Shown here piece after piece: positions 1 through 7,675 of a stretch of 13,656 nucleotides of DNA. The DNA is from a bacterium (GTDB lineage: Bacteria; Chloroflexota; Dormibacteria; UBA8260; Bog-877), in the NCBI GenBank assembly GCA_021817025.1, contig JAKAWF010000072.1:1-13656 (forward strand), written 5' to 3'. The notes under the pieces were generated by a model, which saw only the letters and a program-made list of their open reading frames with translations, ran no database searches and was not told the DNA's origin. Within the stretch, counting starts at the first letter, position 1. Every line of letters begins with the position of its first letter. The position numbers were made by a program, and so were the translations under genes.

Positions 1-1204
1 GATACGGTGGTGCTTTGCGAGGCTCCGGCCGGCGGCCTTCGATGGAGTTGAAGAGGGCGGTCTCCTCGCCGGCGATGTAGGCGCCCGCCCCGCGGCGGAG
101 CTCGATCTCGAAGTTGAAGTCGCCGCCCCGGATCGACGGCCCCAACAGCCCCTGGACGCGAGCCTGCTCGATCGCGCTGCCGAGCCGCGCCGCCGCCTCC
201 GGATACTCCCCCCGGATGTAGATGTAGCCGCGCTCGGCCCCGGTCGCGTAGCCGGCGATGGTGAGCGCCTCGATCACGCCGAAGGGGTCGCGCTCCATCA
301 GCACCCGATCCTTGAAGGTGCCGGGCTCAGACTCGTCGGCGTTGCAGATGAAGTAGTGGGGTCGCACCGGGTTGTTGGCGACCGACTCCCATTTGACCCC
401 GGTCGGGAAGGCGGCTCCTCCTCGGCCCAGTAGATTGGCATCCTTGAGCTCTCGGATGACGCCCTGGGGGCCCATCCGGAGCGCTTGCCGGAGCATCTGG
501 TAGCCGCCGTGGGCGCGGTAGGAGCAAAGCGATCCCGGATCGACGGCATCCACCCGGCTGAGCAGGCGCCTCCCGGCCGGGTCGGAGCGGACCGGTGAGC
601 TCTGGTCCAGCAGAGGGGTCGCGCCGTTGCCTCCACCCAGCGCGTGTTCGATCCTGGCCAAGGTCGCCGGGGCGACGCTGAGCAGCCCCGGGGACCCGCC
701 GGAACGCTGGACCAGAGCCGCCGAACCCTGCTCGCACCGGCCCAGACAGGGGCTGCGCACCCAGCTCACGGCCGCCGGCTCCGCCTCCCCTGCCGAGGGC
801 GGTCCGAACCGCCGCTCCATCTGGGCACACAGCGCCTCAGCCCCTTGACAGCGGCAGGCCAGGTCGTCACAGACGTGGACCACGGTCGCGGCGGCTGGCT
901 CGGTGCTGAGCAGGGAGTAGAAGGCAGCCACCCCGTAGGCCTCAGCGGGGGGGACGGTGAGTCGGGTGCACACGTAGTCGAGGGCCCCGGGAGTGACCCA
1001 TCCAAGGTGCTCCTGGACCGCCTGCAAGGCGGGCAGCAGGAGGTGCCGCTGGGCCCGAGCCCGATGGCCCCCCCGCGCCAGGTGCCCTCCGGCGGCAGTC
1101 CGTTCGCCGCCGTCCCAGCTCGACTCCGGGGCTCCCAGGACGGTGTCCACAGCCGCTCTCTCGGCAGCTGTCGGGGGCCCTCCGACGCCGAGGCGAAGAT
1201 CCAT
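1..1204 (-). CDS. NAD-dependent formate dehydrogenase diaphorase subunit, NuoE-NuoF fusion (partial, 3' end outside window)
   Basis: Reading the minus strand from ATG at 1204 gives 401 codons with no stop before the window edge. Residues about 50-195 are a NuoE-like thioredoxin-fold [2Fe-2S] domain with cysteines in CDDLAC (112, 117) and CLGRC (153, 157). From about residue 225 the protein is NuoF-like: LLGRGGAAFPTG (about 258-269) and CNADESEPGTFKDR (287-300) form the FMN/NAD(H) site, followed by YIYIRGEYPEA and RGAGAYIAGEETAL. The C-terminal SLBB and [4Fe-4S] parts would lie beyond the edge. In the known family this subunit takes electrons from the molybdenum subunit and reduces NAD+. Its ATG shares one base with the TGA of fdhA (TGATG at 1206-1202), so the two genes are one translationally coupled operon. 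Whether electrons go to NAD or to another carrier cannot be settled from the part seen. Confidence 0.9.
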   Translation of the reverse strand, partial: MDLRLGVGGPPTAAERAAVDTVLGAPESSWDGGERTAAGGHLARGGHRARAQRHLLLPALQAVQEHLGWVTPGALDYVCTRLTVPPAEAYGVAAFYSLLSTEPAAATVVHVCDDLACRCQGAEALCAQMERRFGPPSAGEAEPAAVSWVRSPCLGRCEQGSAALVQRSGGSPGLLSVAPATLARIEHALGGGNGATPLLDQSSPVRSDPAGRRLLSRVDAVDPGSLCSYRAHGGYQMLRQALRMGPQGVIRELKDANLLGRGGAAFPTGVKWESVANNPVRPHYFICNADESEPGTFKDRVLMERDPFGVIEALTIAGYATGAERGYIYIRGEYPEAAARLGSAIEQARVQGLLGPSIRGGDFNFEIELRRGAGAYIAGEETALFNSIEGRRPEPRKAPPY

Positions 1205-3147
1205 CAGCTGGTCACCTCGGCTGCGGGCAGCCGCCCTGACGCCGCCGCCGGAGCGATCCGGTCGACTCTGATGGCGGTCGCCTTGAACTCGGCGGTCCCC
1301 GAGAGCGGATCCCAGGCGTCCAGGGTCAGCTGGTTGGTGGCCACCTGGTCTGGGAAGTGCAGGGTCATGAAGGCCAGGCCACGGCGGAGCGAGGCATCAG
1401 GTAGGACCGGCGCCTCCACCGAGCCTCGGCGGGAGGAGACCCGCACCAGTTCACCCTCGGTGAGGCCCAGCTCGGCCATGTCTTCCGGCGAGAGGTTGAG
1501 CGACTCAGGACGCCGAATCGGGGTCGAGTACTGGGACGATTGCACGCCGGTGTTGAAGGAGTCGAGGCGACGCCCGGTGGTGAGCCGGAGGGGGAATTCC
1601 TCACCGATCTGGTCCACCGGACCCTCGGCCACGACCGGGGTGAAGGGAGCGGCTGCGCCCCGGCGCGCGGGGTCCTCCTCCCAGAGCCGGCCGTGCAGGA
1701 ACGCCGTCCCGGGGTCCTGCTCATCGGGGCAGGGCCACTGCAGCCCGCCGAGTTCCTCCAACCTCTGGTAGCTCATGCCCGCATGGATGGGGGAGAGGGA
1801 GCGCAACTCGTCCCACAGCTGCTCGGCCGTGGGCCGGCCCCAGTCGGTACCCAACCGGCGCGCGAGCTCGGTGACGATCTCGATGTCGTCCCGCGCCCCG
1901 GCGGGCGGCACCAGCGCCCGGCGGACCCGCTGCACCCGGCGCTCGCTGGAGGTGACCGTCCCCTCCGCCTCCGACCAGCTGGCGGTGGCGGGTAGCACCA
2001 CCTCGGCCAGAGCGGCGGTGTCGGTGAGGAAGATGTCCTGGACCACCAGGTGCTCCAGGCCGCTGAGCAGGCGCCGGGTGCGCTCGGTGTCGGCCTCGGA
2101 GCGGAGCGGGTTCTCGCCCAGGATGTAGGCCGTGGTGAGCTCGCCGCGCTCCATCGCCTCGAACATCAACGAGAGGTGCCAGCCCGCCTTGGGGGGCAGC
2201 GCCACCCCCCAGGCCCGCTCGAACCTGGCCCGGGCCTCGAGGTTGGTGGCTACGTCCTGGAAGCCCGGGAGCTTGTTCGGGAGGGCCCCCATGTCGCCAC
2301 CACCCTGGACGTTGTTCTGGCCCCGCAGCGGCACCAGGCCGGACCCCCAGCGGCCGATGTGCCCGGTCAGCAGAGCCAGGTTGATCAGGGCGAACACGTT
2401 GTCGGTGGCGTTGTGATGCTCGGTGATCCCAAGCGTCCAGCAGAGCTGGGCCCGGTCCGCCTTGGCGTAGTCGTGGGCCAGCTCGCGAATGGCCTCGGTG
2501 GGGACGCCGGTCTGCGACTCGGCCCATTCCAGGGTGCAGGGCTCGACGGCCTGGGCGTAGGCTTCGAAGTTGCTGGTGGCCCGATGAATGAACTCCTGGT
2601 TGGCGAGCCCGGCGTGGATGATCTCCCGCCCGAGCGCATTCGCGAGGGCGATGTCCGAGCCCACCTCGAGCCCCATCCAGACATCAGCCCACTGGGCGGA
2701 CGTGGTACGCCGGGGATCGACGGCGTAGAACTTGGCTCCCGCCCGGAGCCCCTTGAGCAGGTGGTGGAAGTAGATCGGGTGAGCCTCGCGGGCATTGGAA
2801 CCCCACAGGATTATGAGGTCGGTCTCTTCGACCTCCCGGTAGGAGCTGGTGCCCCCTCCCGCCCCGAACACTGCCGCCAGACCGGCGACGCTAGGCGCGT
2901 GTCAAGTTCGATTGCAACTGTCGATGTTGTTGCTGCCCAAGACCGATCGGACGAACTTCTGAGCCAGAAAGTTCACCTCATTGGTCGCCTTGGAACAGCT
3001 GAACATTCCGAAGGAGGTGATGGCCCCCCGGGCCCGCGCTGAATCGAATGCCGAGGCTGCCCGGTCCAGCGCCTCGTCCCAGCTCGCCGGTCGCAGCGCT
3101 CCCCCGTCGCGCACCAGCGGGGTCGTGAGCCTAGTCAATTCTGCCAT
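1204..3147 (-). CDS. fdhA: Formate dehydrogenase catalytic subunit, selenocysteine-containing (in-frame TGA read as Sec82), lacking the N-terminal [4Fe-4S] domain
   Basis: A 647-residue molybdopterin (bis-MGD) oxidoreductase that oxidises formate to CO2. The frame is interrupted only by TGA at 2904-2902. Around it the protein reads DSCNRT-Sec-HAPSVAGLAA, matching the Sec-His active site of E. coli FdhF (Sec140-His141). The catalytic Arg (FdhF Arg333) is Arg275 in PLRGQNNVQGGGDMGALPN; Sec and Arg are both offset by 58 residues. Cofactor-binding stretches LIILWGSNAREAHP and the C-terminal molydopterin-binding domain (about 525-635) are present. I chose ATG 3147 because GGGAGG lies 8 nt upstream and an in-frame TAG lies just before it. 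With this start the protein opens at MAELTRLTTPLVR, so the usual CxxCxxxC [4Fe-4S] domain and its conserved Lys are absent. Automated callers would report two ORFs (2902-3156 and 1204-2871). It overlaps the downstream diaphorase gene by one base. Confidence 0.93.
2873..2904 (-). promoter_or_regulatory. Bacterial SECIS element with selenocysteine UGA
   Basis: UGA is at 2904-2902. After 18 nt comes the loop GGUCU (2883-2879), closed by the 6-bp stem GUCGCC (2889-2884) with GGCGGC (2878-2873), which includes one U-G pair. The E. coli fdhF SECIS, as I recall it, has the same 18-nt distance, the same GGUCU loop and a required U four bases before the loop; here that base is U2888. This would bind SelB and direct Sec insertion. 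No selA, selB, selC or selD is in the window. Confidence 0.88.
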
Positions 3148-3155
3148 CGCTCGCA

Positions 3156-3185
3156 CCTCCCACTAGGTTCCAGAACGCGAGTATA
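3156..3185 (-). promoter_or_regulatory. Probable fdh operon promoter (-10) and ribosome binding site
   Basis: On the minus strand TATACT (3185-3180) is a good -10 box. Transcription from about 3173 would give a leader of roughly 26 nt containing GGGAGG (3161-3156), 8 nt before the fdhA ATG. No TTGACA-like -35 is visible 16-19 nt upstream (the region is C-rich), so activator dependence is possible but unproven. Confidence 0.5.
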
Positions 3186-3345
3186 GATCGCCGCCGCGGG
3201 CGTGGGGGCGGCAGAGGGCACCTGGGGTGAGCGGGGGGCATCAACTGAGGGCGGGCCGCCCCAGGCATGGCGCCGTAGGGGCGGGTTTCCGAGACTCCGT
3301 GGGCCTGCGGGGAAGTGAGGTTCGACGCATTGGTGTAGTGAAGCA

Positions 3346-3351
3346 TACAAT
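3346..3351 (+). promoter_or_regulatory. Possible -10 box upstream of the MFS transporter gene
   Basis: TACAAT matches the TANNNT pattern seen before several genes here. A GTG follows after 5 nt (3357). The only -35 candidate is TTCGAC at 3321-3326, with a long 19-nt spacer, so the promoter is tentative. Used for the transporter it would give a leader of about 215 nt. Confidence 0.35.
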
Positions 3352-3356
3352 CTCTG

Positions 3357-3587
3357 GTGACCGCTGAGTGGTCGACGGCTCCACCCAGCAGGTGGGGGTT
3401 TGAAGGCCGGGGCGGCAGAACGCACGGCGGCGGGTTCAGTTTGGGAGGCGACATGTCCGAGCCGGGGATCGACAGCTTCGTCACGAGGTGCTCCTGGGTT
3501 GCTCGCCGCCCCCAGGACGGGGGCGGACCGAGTGGGCTCGAGGGCGTCGGTGGGCCTGCTCGAGGTGACCGAAATGTCGGTCTCTGA
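3357..3587 (+). CDS. Possible small leader ORF overlapping the start of the MFS gene
   Basis: GTG at 3357 lies 5 nt after TACAAT and opens a 76-codon frame. It ends at 3587, 14 bases inside the MFS gene that starts at 3574. An internal ATG at 3453, preceded by GGGAGG about 4 nt upstream, would give a shorter 44-residue form. The peptide is Gly/Arg-rich and resembles nothing I recognise, with no signal peptide or membrane segment. It could be a translated leader that couples to the transporter, or chance in GC-rich DNA. Confidence 0.25.
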   Translation: MTAEWSTAPPSRWGFEGRGGRTHGGGFSLGGDMSEPGIDSFVTRCSWVARRPQDGGGPSGLEGVGGPARGDRNVGL

Positions 3588-4857
3588 ATCCAACCCCGGG
3601 CTGCGGGCGGGAACACCCGAGGGTCCCGCCTCACGCCGGGGCGGTGGCCGGGTGGCGGTGCTGGCGACCACCTCGCTGGCTCACTTCGTCAACGATGGGA
3701 CGGTCTTCTTCATCCCGGTCATGGCCGATCTGCTGGCCAGCCACGGCTCCCTGTCGGCCGCCCTGATCACGGCCATGCTCACCATCTTCTACCTCACCTC
3801 GAGCGGGGCTGGGATCCTGGTCGGCCGGCTCGCGGACAAGGGGGGCGGGCGGGGGGCGAAGATCGCCATCGGCATCCTCTCCCTGGGCGTTGGCATGTTC
3901 TTGTTCGCGATCGCCATCGCCGGGACCCACGGCGCGGCGCGCGGGGTCCTGGCGATCGGGGCGGCGCTGGTCGCCGGGGTGGGCAGCTCCTTCTACCACC
4001 CCTTGGGAGCCAGCCTTGTCAGCGACGCCTTCGACCCCGCCAACCGGGCGCGGGCGCTGGGCGCCAACGGCGCCATGGGGAGTCTCGGCCGCGCCCTGTA
4101 CCCGACCCTCTTCTTCGTGGTGACCGGGTTGGTCGCCTCCCAGGCGGCGGCGGTGGTGGTGTTCGGCGTGGTGGCGGTGGGGGCGGCCGCGCTGCTCTGG
4201 ACCGCTCGGGTCGATCCCCGCCAGCCCGAGGCCCCGGCCAAGGTCGCCGCTCCCCCCCCTCCCGGTCCCTGGCTGGACCGCAACATCGTGATCCTGACCG
4301 TGGTCTCGTTCGTTCGTTCGGTGGCCTTCACGGGCATGGTGGCCTGGTTGCCGGTCTACTTCACGCGCGAACGTGGCCTGGGGCTGTCCAACCAACTGGG
4401 CCTGGTGATCACGCTCCTGTATGCGGGCGGGGTTCTGGGCCAGCCCCTGGTCGGGTTCCTCGCCGACAAGCTGGACAAGCGGATGGTGTTGGCGGTCACC
4501 ACTCTCGGCGCGGCCGGCGCGGCCATCGCTTATCTCCACAACGGGGGAGCTCTGGGTCTGGCCCTGCTCGGGAGCTTCGGGCTCTTCACCTTCAGTGGCT
4601 TCCCGCTGCTGATGTCGCTGGTGGCGGACTACGTCCCCAAGGGGACCTCCAGCACCGCGAACGCGTTTGTCTGGGGCCTGGGCGCAACCGGCGGCCAGGC
4701 GATCGGTCCCCTGCTGGTCGGGATTCTGGCACTGAGCTCCTACAGTCATCTCGCCAGTTCGTTCGAGATCCTGGCCCTGGCCGCCATCGCCGTCACCGCT
4801 CTGCTCCCCTTGATGGCCCGTAGCGGGCGTCACACTCGCCCACCCCTCTTCGGCTGA
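3574..4857 (+). CDS. MFS transporter, Fsr (fosmidomycin-resistance)-like
   Basis: A 427-residue, very hydrophobic protein with about 12 membrane segments in two halves. The N-terminal LAHFVNDGTVFFIPV resembles the first helix of Fsr-type major facilitator proteins. The loop GRLADKGGGRGAK after helix 2 and GFLADKLDKRM in the second half are the MFS motif A pair. A central hydrophilic linker (about residues 210-235, APAKVAAPPPPGPW) joins the halves. I chose ATG 3574 because GAGGTG sits 6 nt upstream and the next residues fit the family's N-terminus; the frame is open back to 3400, but that part is unlike a transporter. It diverges from the fdh operon. The substrate cannot be told; Fsr relatives export small molecules. 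A link to formate is possible from position only, since it is not a FocA or FdhC-type formate channel. Confidence 0.87.
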   Translation: MSVSESNPGLRAGTPEGPASRRGGGRVAVLATTSLAHFVNDGTVFFIPVMADLLASHGSLSAALITAMLTIFYLTSSGAGILVGRLADKGGGRGAKIAIGILSLGVGMFLFAIAIAGTHGAARGVLAIGAALVAGVGSSFYHPLGASLVSDAFDPANRARALGANGAMGSLGRALYPTLFFVVTGLVASQAAAVVVFGVVAVGAAALLWTARVDPRQPEAPAKVAAPPPPGPWLDRNIVILTVVSFVRSVAFTGMVAWLPVYFTRERGLGLSNQLGLVITLLYAGGVLGQPLVGFLADKLDKRMVLAVTTLGAAGAAIAYLHNGGALGLALLGSFGLFTFSGFPLLMSLVADYVPKGTSSTANAFVWGLGATGGQAIGPLLVGILALSSYSHLASSFEILALAAIAVTALLPLMARSGRHTRPPLFG

Positions 4858-4866
4858 GCGGCCTTC

Positions 4867-4912
4867 GCGGGGGCTGGTGGCGCTCACCCCGGGAGTGGCC
4901 ACCGGCCCCCGC
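4867..4912 (+). terminator. Long GC-rich hairpin downstream of the MFS gene (possible terminator)
   Basis: Arms GCGGGGGCTGGTGGC (4867-4881) and GCCACCGGCCCCCGC (4898-4912) pair over 15 bp with one G-U, around a 16-nt loop. It starts 9 bases after the MFS stop. There is no U-tract, so it is not a classical intrinsic terminator. It could stop read-through or protect the transcript's 3' end. It ends 11 bases before the -10 box of the next gene. Confidence 0.5.
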
Positions 4913-4922
4913 CCAGCCTGCT

Positions 4923-4928
4923 TAGACT
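4923..4928 (+). promoter_or_regulatory. -10 box for a probable leaderless mvaB transcript
   Basis: TAGACT lies 8 nt before ATG 4937, which would put the transcription start at or next to the start codon. No convincing -35 and no real Shine-Dalgarno is visible. The same spacing is seen before other genes in the window. Confidence 0.5.
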
Positions 4929-4936
4929 GGCCCAGG

Positions 4937-5887
4937 ATGGAACACTTGCCAGGTAGCCAGCAGCCGGTCTTCTTCACCGAGGTCGGTCCACGCGACGGCC
5001 TCCAGAACCTTGCTCAGACGCTTGGCACCGAGGCCAAGCTGGCTCTGGTGGAGCGGCTTCTCGACAGCGAGGTGGACCAGGTGGAGGCCGCCTCCTTCGT
5101 CTCCCCGCGTTGGGTGCCCCAGATGGCGGACGCGGAGGAGTTGCTGGCTCGTCTGGTGGCCGCCAGAGGCCGCGGCGTGATGCACAGGCTGCGGGTGCTG
5201 GTCCCCAACCCCAAGGGCTTGGAGAGGGCCCTGGAGGCGGGCGCGCGCCATGTGGTCGCCAACCTCGGGGTCACCGAGAGCTTCAACCGCAGGAACCTCA
5301 ACCACAGCGTGGAGGAGACCGTGTCGGAGCTGGCGGGCATGGCGGGAGTCGCCCGCTCCAGCGGCTGTGTCTTCGATGTCGGCCTCAGTGTCGCGTTCGG
5401 CTGTCCCTTCGAGGGGAGGGTGGACAAAGACCGGGTGGCGGAACTGGCCGATGCCTGCCAGGAGCTGGGGGCAGTTGAGATCGGCATAGCCGACACCATC
5501 GGGGTGGCCGACCCACTCCAGGTGAGCTCCCTGGTCGAACATCTGGTGCGCGCGGGGATTCCCACAGAGCAGATGGCGCTGCACTTTCACGACACCCGAG
5601 GCATGGGTCTGGCCAACGCCCTGGCGGCCTACGAGGGCGGGGTGCGGCGCTTCGAGGGATCGGTCGGGGGGATCGGTGGTTGCCCGTTCGCGCCCCGGGC
5701 CACGGGCAACGTCTGCAGCGAGGACCTCCTGTACATGCTGGAGCGTGCCGGAGCAGGGGTGACGGCGGACGTGGGGTCCTTGTGCCAGACCGCCCAGCAT
5801 CTGGAGGAGGTGCTCGGGGAGCGCCTGCCGGGACGCCTCTACCGGGCCGGCGTCTGGTCAGGCGCGCCAGCTGGCGCAGCCGACTGA
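4937..5887 (+). CDS. mvaB: Hydroxymethylglutaryl-CoA lyase
   Basis: A 316-residue TIM-barrel lyase of the HMGL family that splits HMG-CoA into acetoacetate and acetyl-CoA, the last step of leucine breakdown. Visible signatures: EVGPRDGLQN (15-24) with catalytic Arg and Asp, the central GCPFEG, HFHDTRGMG (216-224) with the two metal-binding histidines, and GGCPFAPRATGN (247-258) with the catalytic Cys249 and Asn258. A Gly in the human version of the last motif is Arg here. ATG 4937 is preferred because the family homology begins shortly after it and a -10 box lies 8 nt upstream; a GTG at 4877 in the same frame falls inside the hairpin stem and is less likely. No other leucine-pathway gene is adjacent, so the window gives no operon context. 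Related DRE-TIM enzymes such as isopropylmalate synthase are larger and lack these exact motifs. Confidence 0.93.
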   Translation: MEHLPGSQQPVFFTEVGPRDGLQNLAQTLGTEAKLALVERLLDSEVDQVEAASFVSPRWVPQMADAEELLARLVAARGRGVMHRLRVLVPNPKGLERALEAGARHVVANLGVTESFNRRNLNHSVEETVSELAGMAGVARSSGCVFDVGLSVAFGCPFEGRVDKDRVAELADACQELGAVEIGIADTIGVADPLQVSSLVEHLVRAGIPTEQMALHFHDTRGMGLANALAAYEGGVRRFEGSVGGIGGCPFAPRATGNVCSEDLLYMLERAGAGVTADVGSLCQTAQHLEEVLGERLPGRLYRAGVWSGAPAGAAD

Positions 5888-6245
5888 CAGGCGGCGTCGG
5901 GGCCACGGCCTGACCGGCTCCACGTGATCGGGGCCAGGCCTCCGGCGAACCATCAGCCGGGACCGGCGCAGCCTCCTCGCCGGCGTCCTGGGCGCCAGGT
6001 GCCCCCCGGGGCTGCGGCCCCGCACCGCGCCGGCATCTCTGGCAGTTCCTGGTCGGCGCCGTCGGAGCGAGCCACAGCGAAGTTGGCCCGGTCGGGCCGC
6101 AGACGGGAGCCGAGCGGAACGCCCCAGTTGCCGCAGCCACCGGCGACCCGGACCGGTGATTGCGGGCGCCGTCCGGGCGGTGAGCTCGCCCATCACCTTG
6201 GTTCGCTCCGCCGCCACCAGCCGGCGGGAGCGCCAGCTCGCATGG
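5888..6245. other. Gene-poor region between mvaB and the BrkB-like gene
   Basis: About 358 bases in which several frames are open on both strands, as expected at this GC content. The translations are Arg/Pro/Ala-rich and I recognise no domain. mvaB and the next gene converge here, so it is a 3'-3' junction. No terminator with a U-tract is visible. Confidence 0.5.
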
Positions 6246-7136
6246 TCAGGCGCCGGTCGGGGGGTCCTCGAGGGCCGGCCGCGCAGGACCCGGCGGGTCA
6301 CTGGCGCGACCGCGCTGATCCGACTCCACCGCCACCGCGTAGCCCAGCACCGTGATCTGGGCGACCAGGAACACGTAGGCCAGGATCAGGAAGAAGAGGC
6401 CAAAGGTCGAGCCGTAGGAGCGGAAGCCGTGCTCCAGGCGGAAGTAGATGGGAAAGGCGAGGCTGAGCCCCTCGAAGAGGATTCCGGCGGTGGCGGCTCC
6501 GCGCAGCAGCGCCGAGCCGCGCGGTCTCTGGGGCGGCACCAGCCCGTAGATGGCGGCGAACAGAACGGTCCCCACCCCCACCGCCGCCAGGATCTGGAGG
6601 ATTAGCGCCAGCGGCCCCAGGTGCAACCAGGCAGGCACCTGGGGCAGTGCCTCGAGCACCGCCAGCAAACTGGAGCTGAGCACGATTGGAAAGGCCAGGA
6701 CGGTGAAGAGGACGATCATGCCCACGCTCATCAGCTTCTGCGGGAAGAAACTGCGCGCCTTGCCGTCGGAGAGGGCGGCGAACCCCTGGTCCATGGCTCC
6801 GAACAGGGAGGTTCCCGACCAGATCAGGCCCACCACGCCCACGATCGCCAGCCAGCCCGAGTCCCTGTGAAAGGTGTCGAGCGCCTGGAGCACGGCCGAC
6901 CCTCTGCCCTGGGGCAACAGGGCTGCCACCGCCTTGGCCACCTCCCGGCCCGCGGCTGGGTCGCGGAGTGCGACTCCCGCCAGGGTGACTGCCAGGATCA
7001 CGATCGGGAAGATGGCGAAGAGCAGGTTCCAGGAGATCAGGGTCGCCTGATTGGGGCCGTTGTGGTTCAGGTAGCGCGCCCCCACCCGCAGCAAAAAGCT
7101 CCGCCGCAGACGCTTCCAGAGCCGCTTCACGCTCAC
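6246..7136 (-). CDS. YihY/virulence factor BrkB family membrane protein
   Basis: A 296-residue integral membrane protein with about six hydrophobic segments. The N-terminal part GPNQATLISWNLLFAIFPIV corresponds to the typical BrkB stretch (helix 1), followed by WLAIVGVVGLIWSGTSLFGAMDQGF and the LILAYVFLVAQITVLGYAV stretch near the end. The C-terminal tail (about 270-296) is hydrophilic and Pro-rich. The family is often called ribonuclease BN by error; the real function, possibly transport, is unknown. Two GTG starts are possible. 7136 gives the longest frame, but TACGCT (7142-7137) directly abuts it and lies 6 nt before GTG 7130, which fits a leaderless start two codons in. No Shine-Dalgarno precedes either. 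It stands alone. Confidence 0.85.
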   Translation of the reverse strand: MSVKRLWKRLRRSFLLRVGARYLNHNGPNQATLISWNLLFAIFPIVILAVTLAGVALRDPAAGREVAKAVAALLPQGRGSAVLQALDTFHRDSGWLAIVGVVGLIWSGTSLFGAMDQGFAALSDGKARSFFPQKLMSVGMIVLFTVLAFPIVLSSSLLAVLEALPQVPAWLHLGPLALILQILAAVGVGTVLFAAIYGLVPPQRPRGSALLRGAATAGILFEGLSLAFPIYFRLEHGFRSYGSTFGLFFLILAYVFLVAQITVLGYAVAVESDQRGRASDPPGPARPALEDPPTGA

Positions 7137-7142
7137 AGCGTA
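7137..7142 (-). promoter_or_regulatory. Possible -10 box of the BrkB-like gene
   Basis: TACGCT on the minus strand, 6 nt before GTG 7130. No -35 match is visible at the usual distance. It is listed because it repeats the TANNNT-to-start pattern of the neighbouring genes. Confidence 0.3.
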
Positions 7143-7670
7143 AACAGCGGTCGTAACGGGGCTTTGGTTTCACCTCGCCAGGGTCGGAGCCGGCTCCTTC
7201 GCCTCCGGTCATGGCGGTCGAGAGCGGGGCTGTTACCCTGAAGTGGATCGTCCGCTCTGGGATCTGCCGTCGGCCCCCGGGGAGAGCCAGGAGCTTTGTG
7301 ATCTCCGCACCTTCCCGTCTGGTCGGCGCGGGACGCGCCACGGTCTGGGTCCGCGACCACCTGGATCAGGGCGGCCAGGTTGGTGGCCGCGGTGGGGTGG
7401 TCCACGCCCCTGCCTCGGCGGGCTAGGACGATGACCGGTCATTGGTCCAGGGCTCGTTTGACGAATACCCACTCGCGCGGCCTTGAGCCCCCTGGGCCGT
7501 GAATCTTGGATGGCCGAAGCACGGTCACCGGCCAGCCGCTGTCGAGCAGAAATTGCTCCGCCGCGACCTTGTTGGCGCCGTAGCCGGTCCTGGTCATGGG
7601 GTCGCCACCGCCGGGAGCCAGGGTCGCCTGCGCCTCTGTGATCGGGCTCTGGAAATGAGCCGCGGTGGCT

Positions 7671-7675
7671 GAGTT
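7671..7675. repeat. Target-site duplication GAGTT, left copy
   Basis: Identical to the right copy at 7840-7844 and immediately flanking the inverted-repeat ends of the element. Confidence 0.8.

Larger units (their letters stand above)
3148..3573. other. Divergent intergenic region between fdhA and the MFS transporter gene
   Basis: About 425 bases. It holds the fdh -10 box and RBS at its left end and a TACAAT box at 3346-3351 on the plus strand, with a possible small ORF after it. I looked here on both strands for the missing FdhA [4Fe-4S] domain (CxxCxxxC) and for tRNA-Sec and found neither. Minus-strand frames here are Pro/Arg-rich and look non-coding. Confidence 0.6.

Noticed and set aside
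2050..3042. 330-codon plus-strand open frame opposite fdhA
   Set aside because: It is antisense to well-conserved FdhA motifs and arises from the third-position GC bias of the real gene.
3380..3470. Possible tRNA-Sec (selC) on the minus strand, because CTTCAAA at about 3397-3403 looks like a Sec anticodon loop
   Set aside because: The flanking bases do not pair as an anticodon stem, and no 8-bp acceptor or long variable arm could be built around it.
3631..4977. 448-codon minus-strand open frame opposite the MFS and mvaB genes
   Set aside because: It is a Gly/Gln/Arg/His-rich shadow of clear coding sequence on the plus strand, with no domain and no ribosome binding site.
5864..5877. Perfect palindrome GCGCCAGCTGGCGC at the end of mvaB as a terminator
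   Set aside because: It lies inside the coding sequence, has no loop and no U-tract, and is easily produced by Ala/Gly codons at this GC content.
5858..6301. Minus-strand frames between mvaB and the BrkB-like gene, one with an NCQRC stretch like a zinc ribbon
   Set aside because: The second cysteine pair is missing, all frames are open here, and no start signal or family match supports a gene.
7439..7441. TGA in the epimerase gene as a second selenocysteine codon
   Set aside because: The family has an ordinary Arg-like position here, no SECIS-like hairpin follows, and the gene has other disabling lesions.
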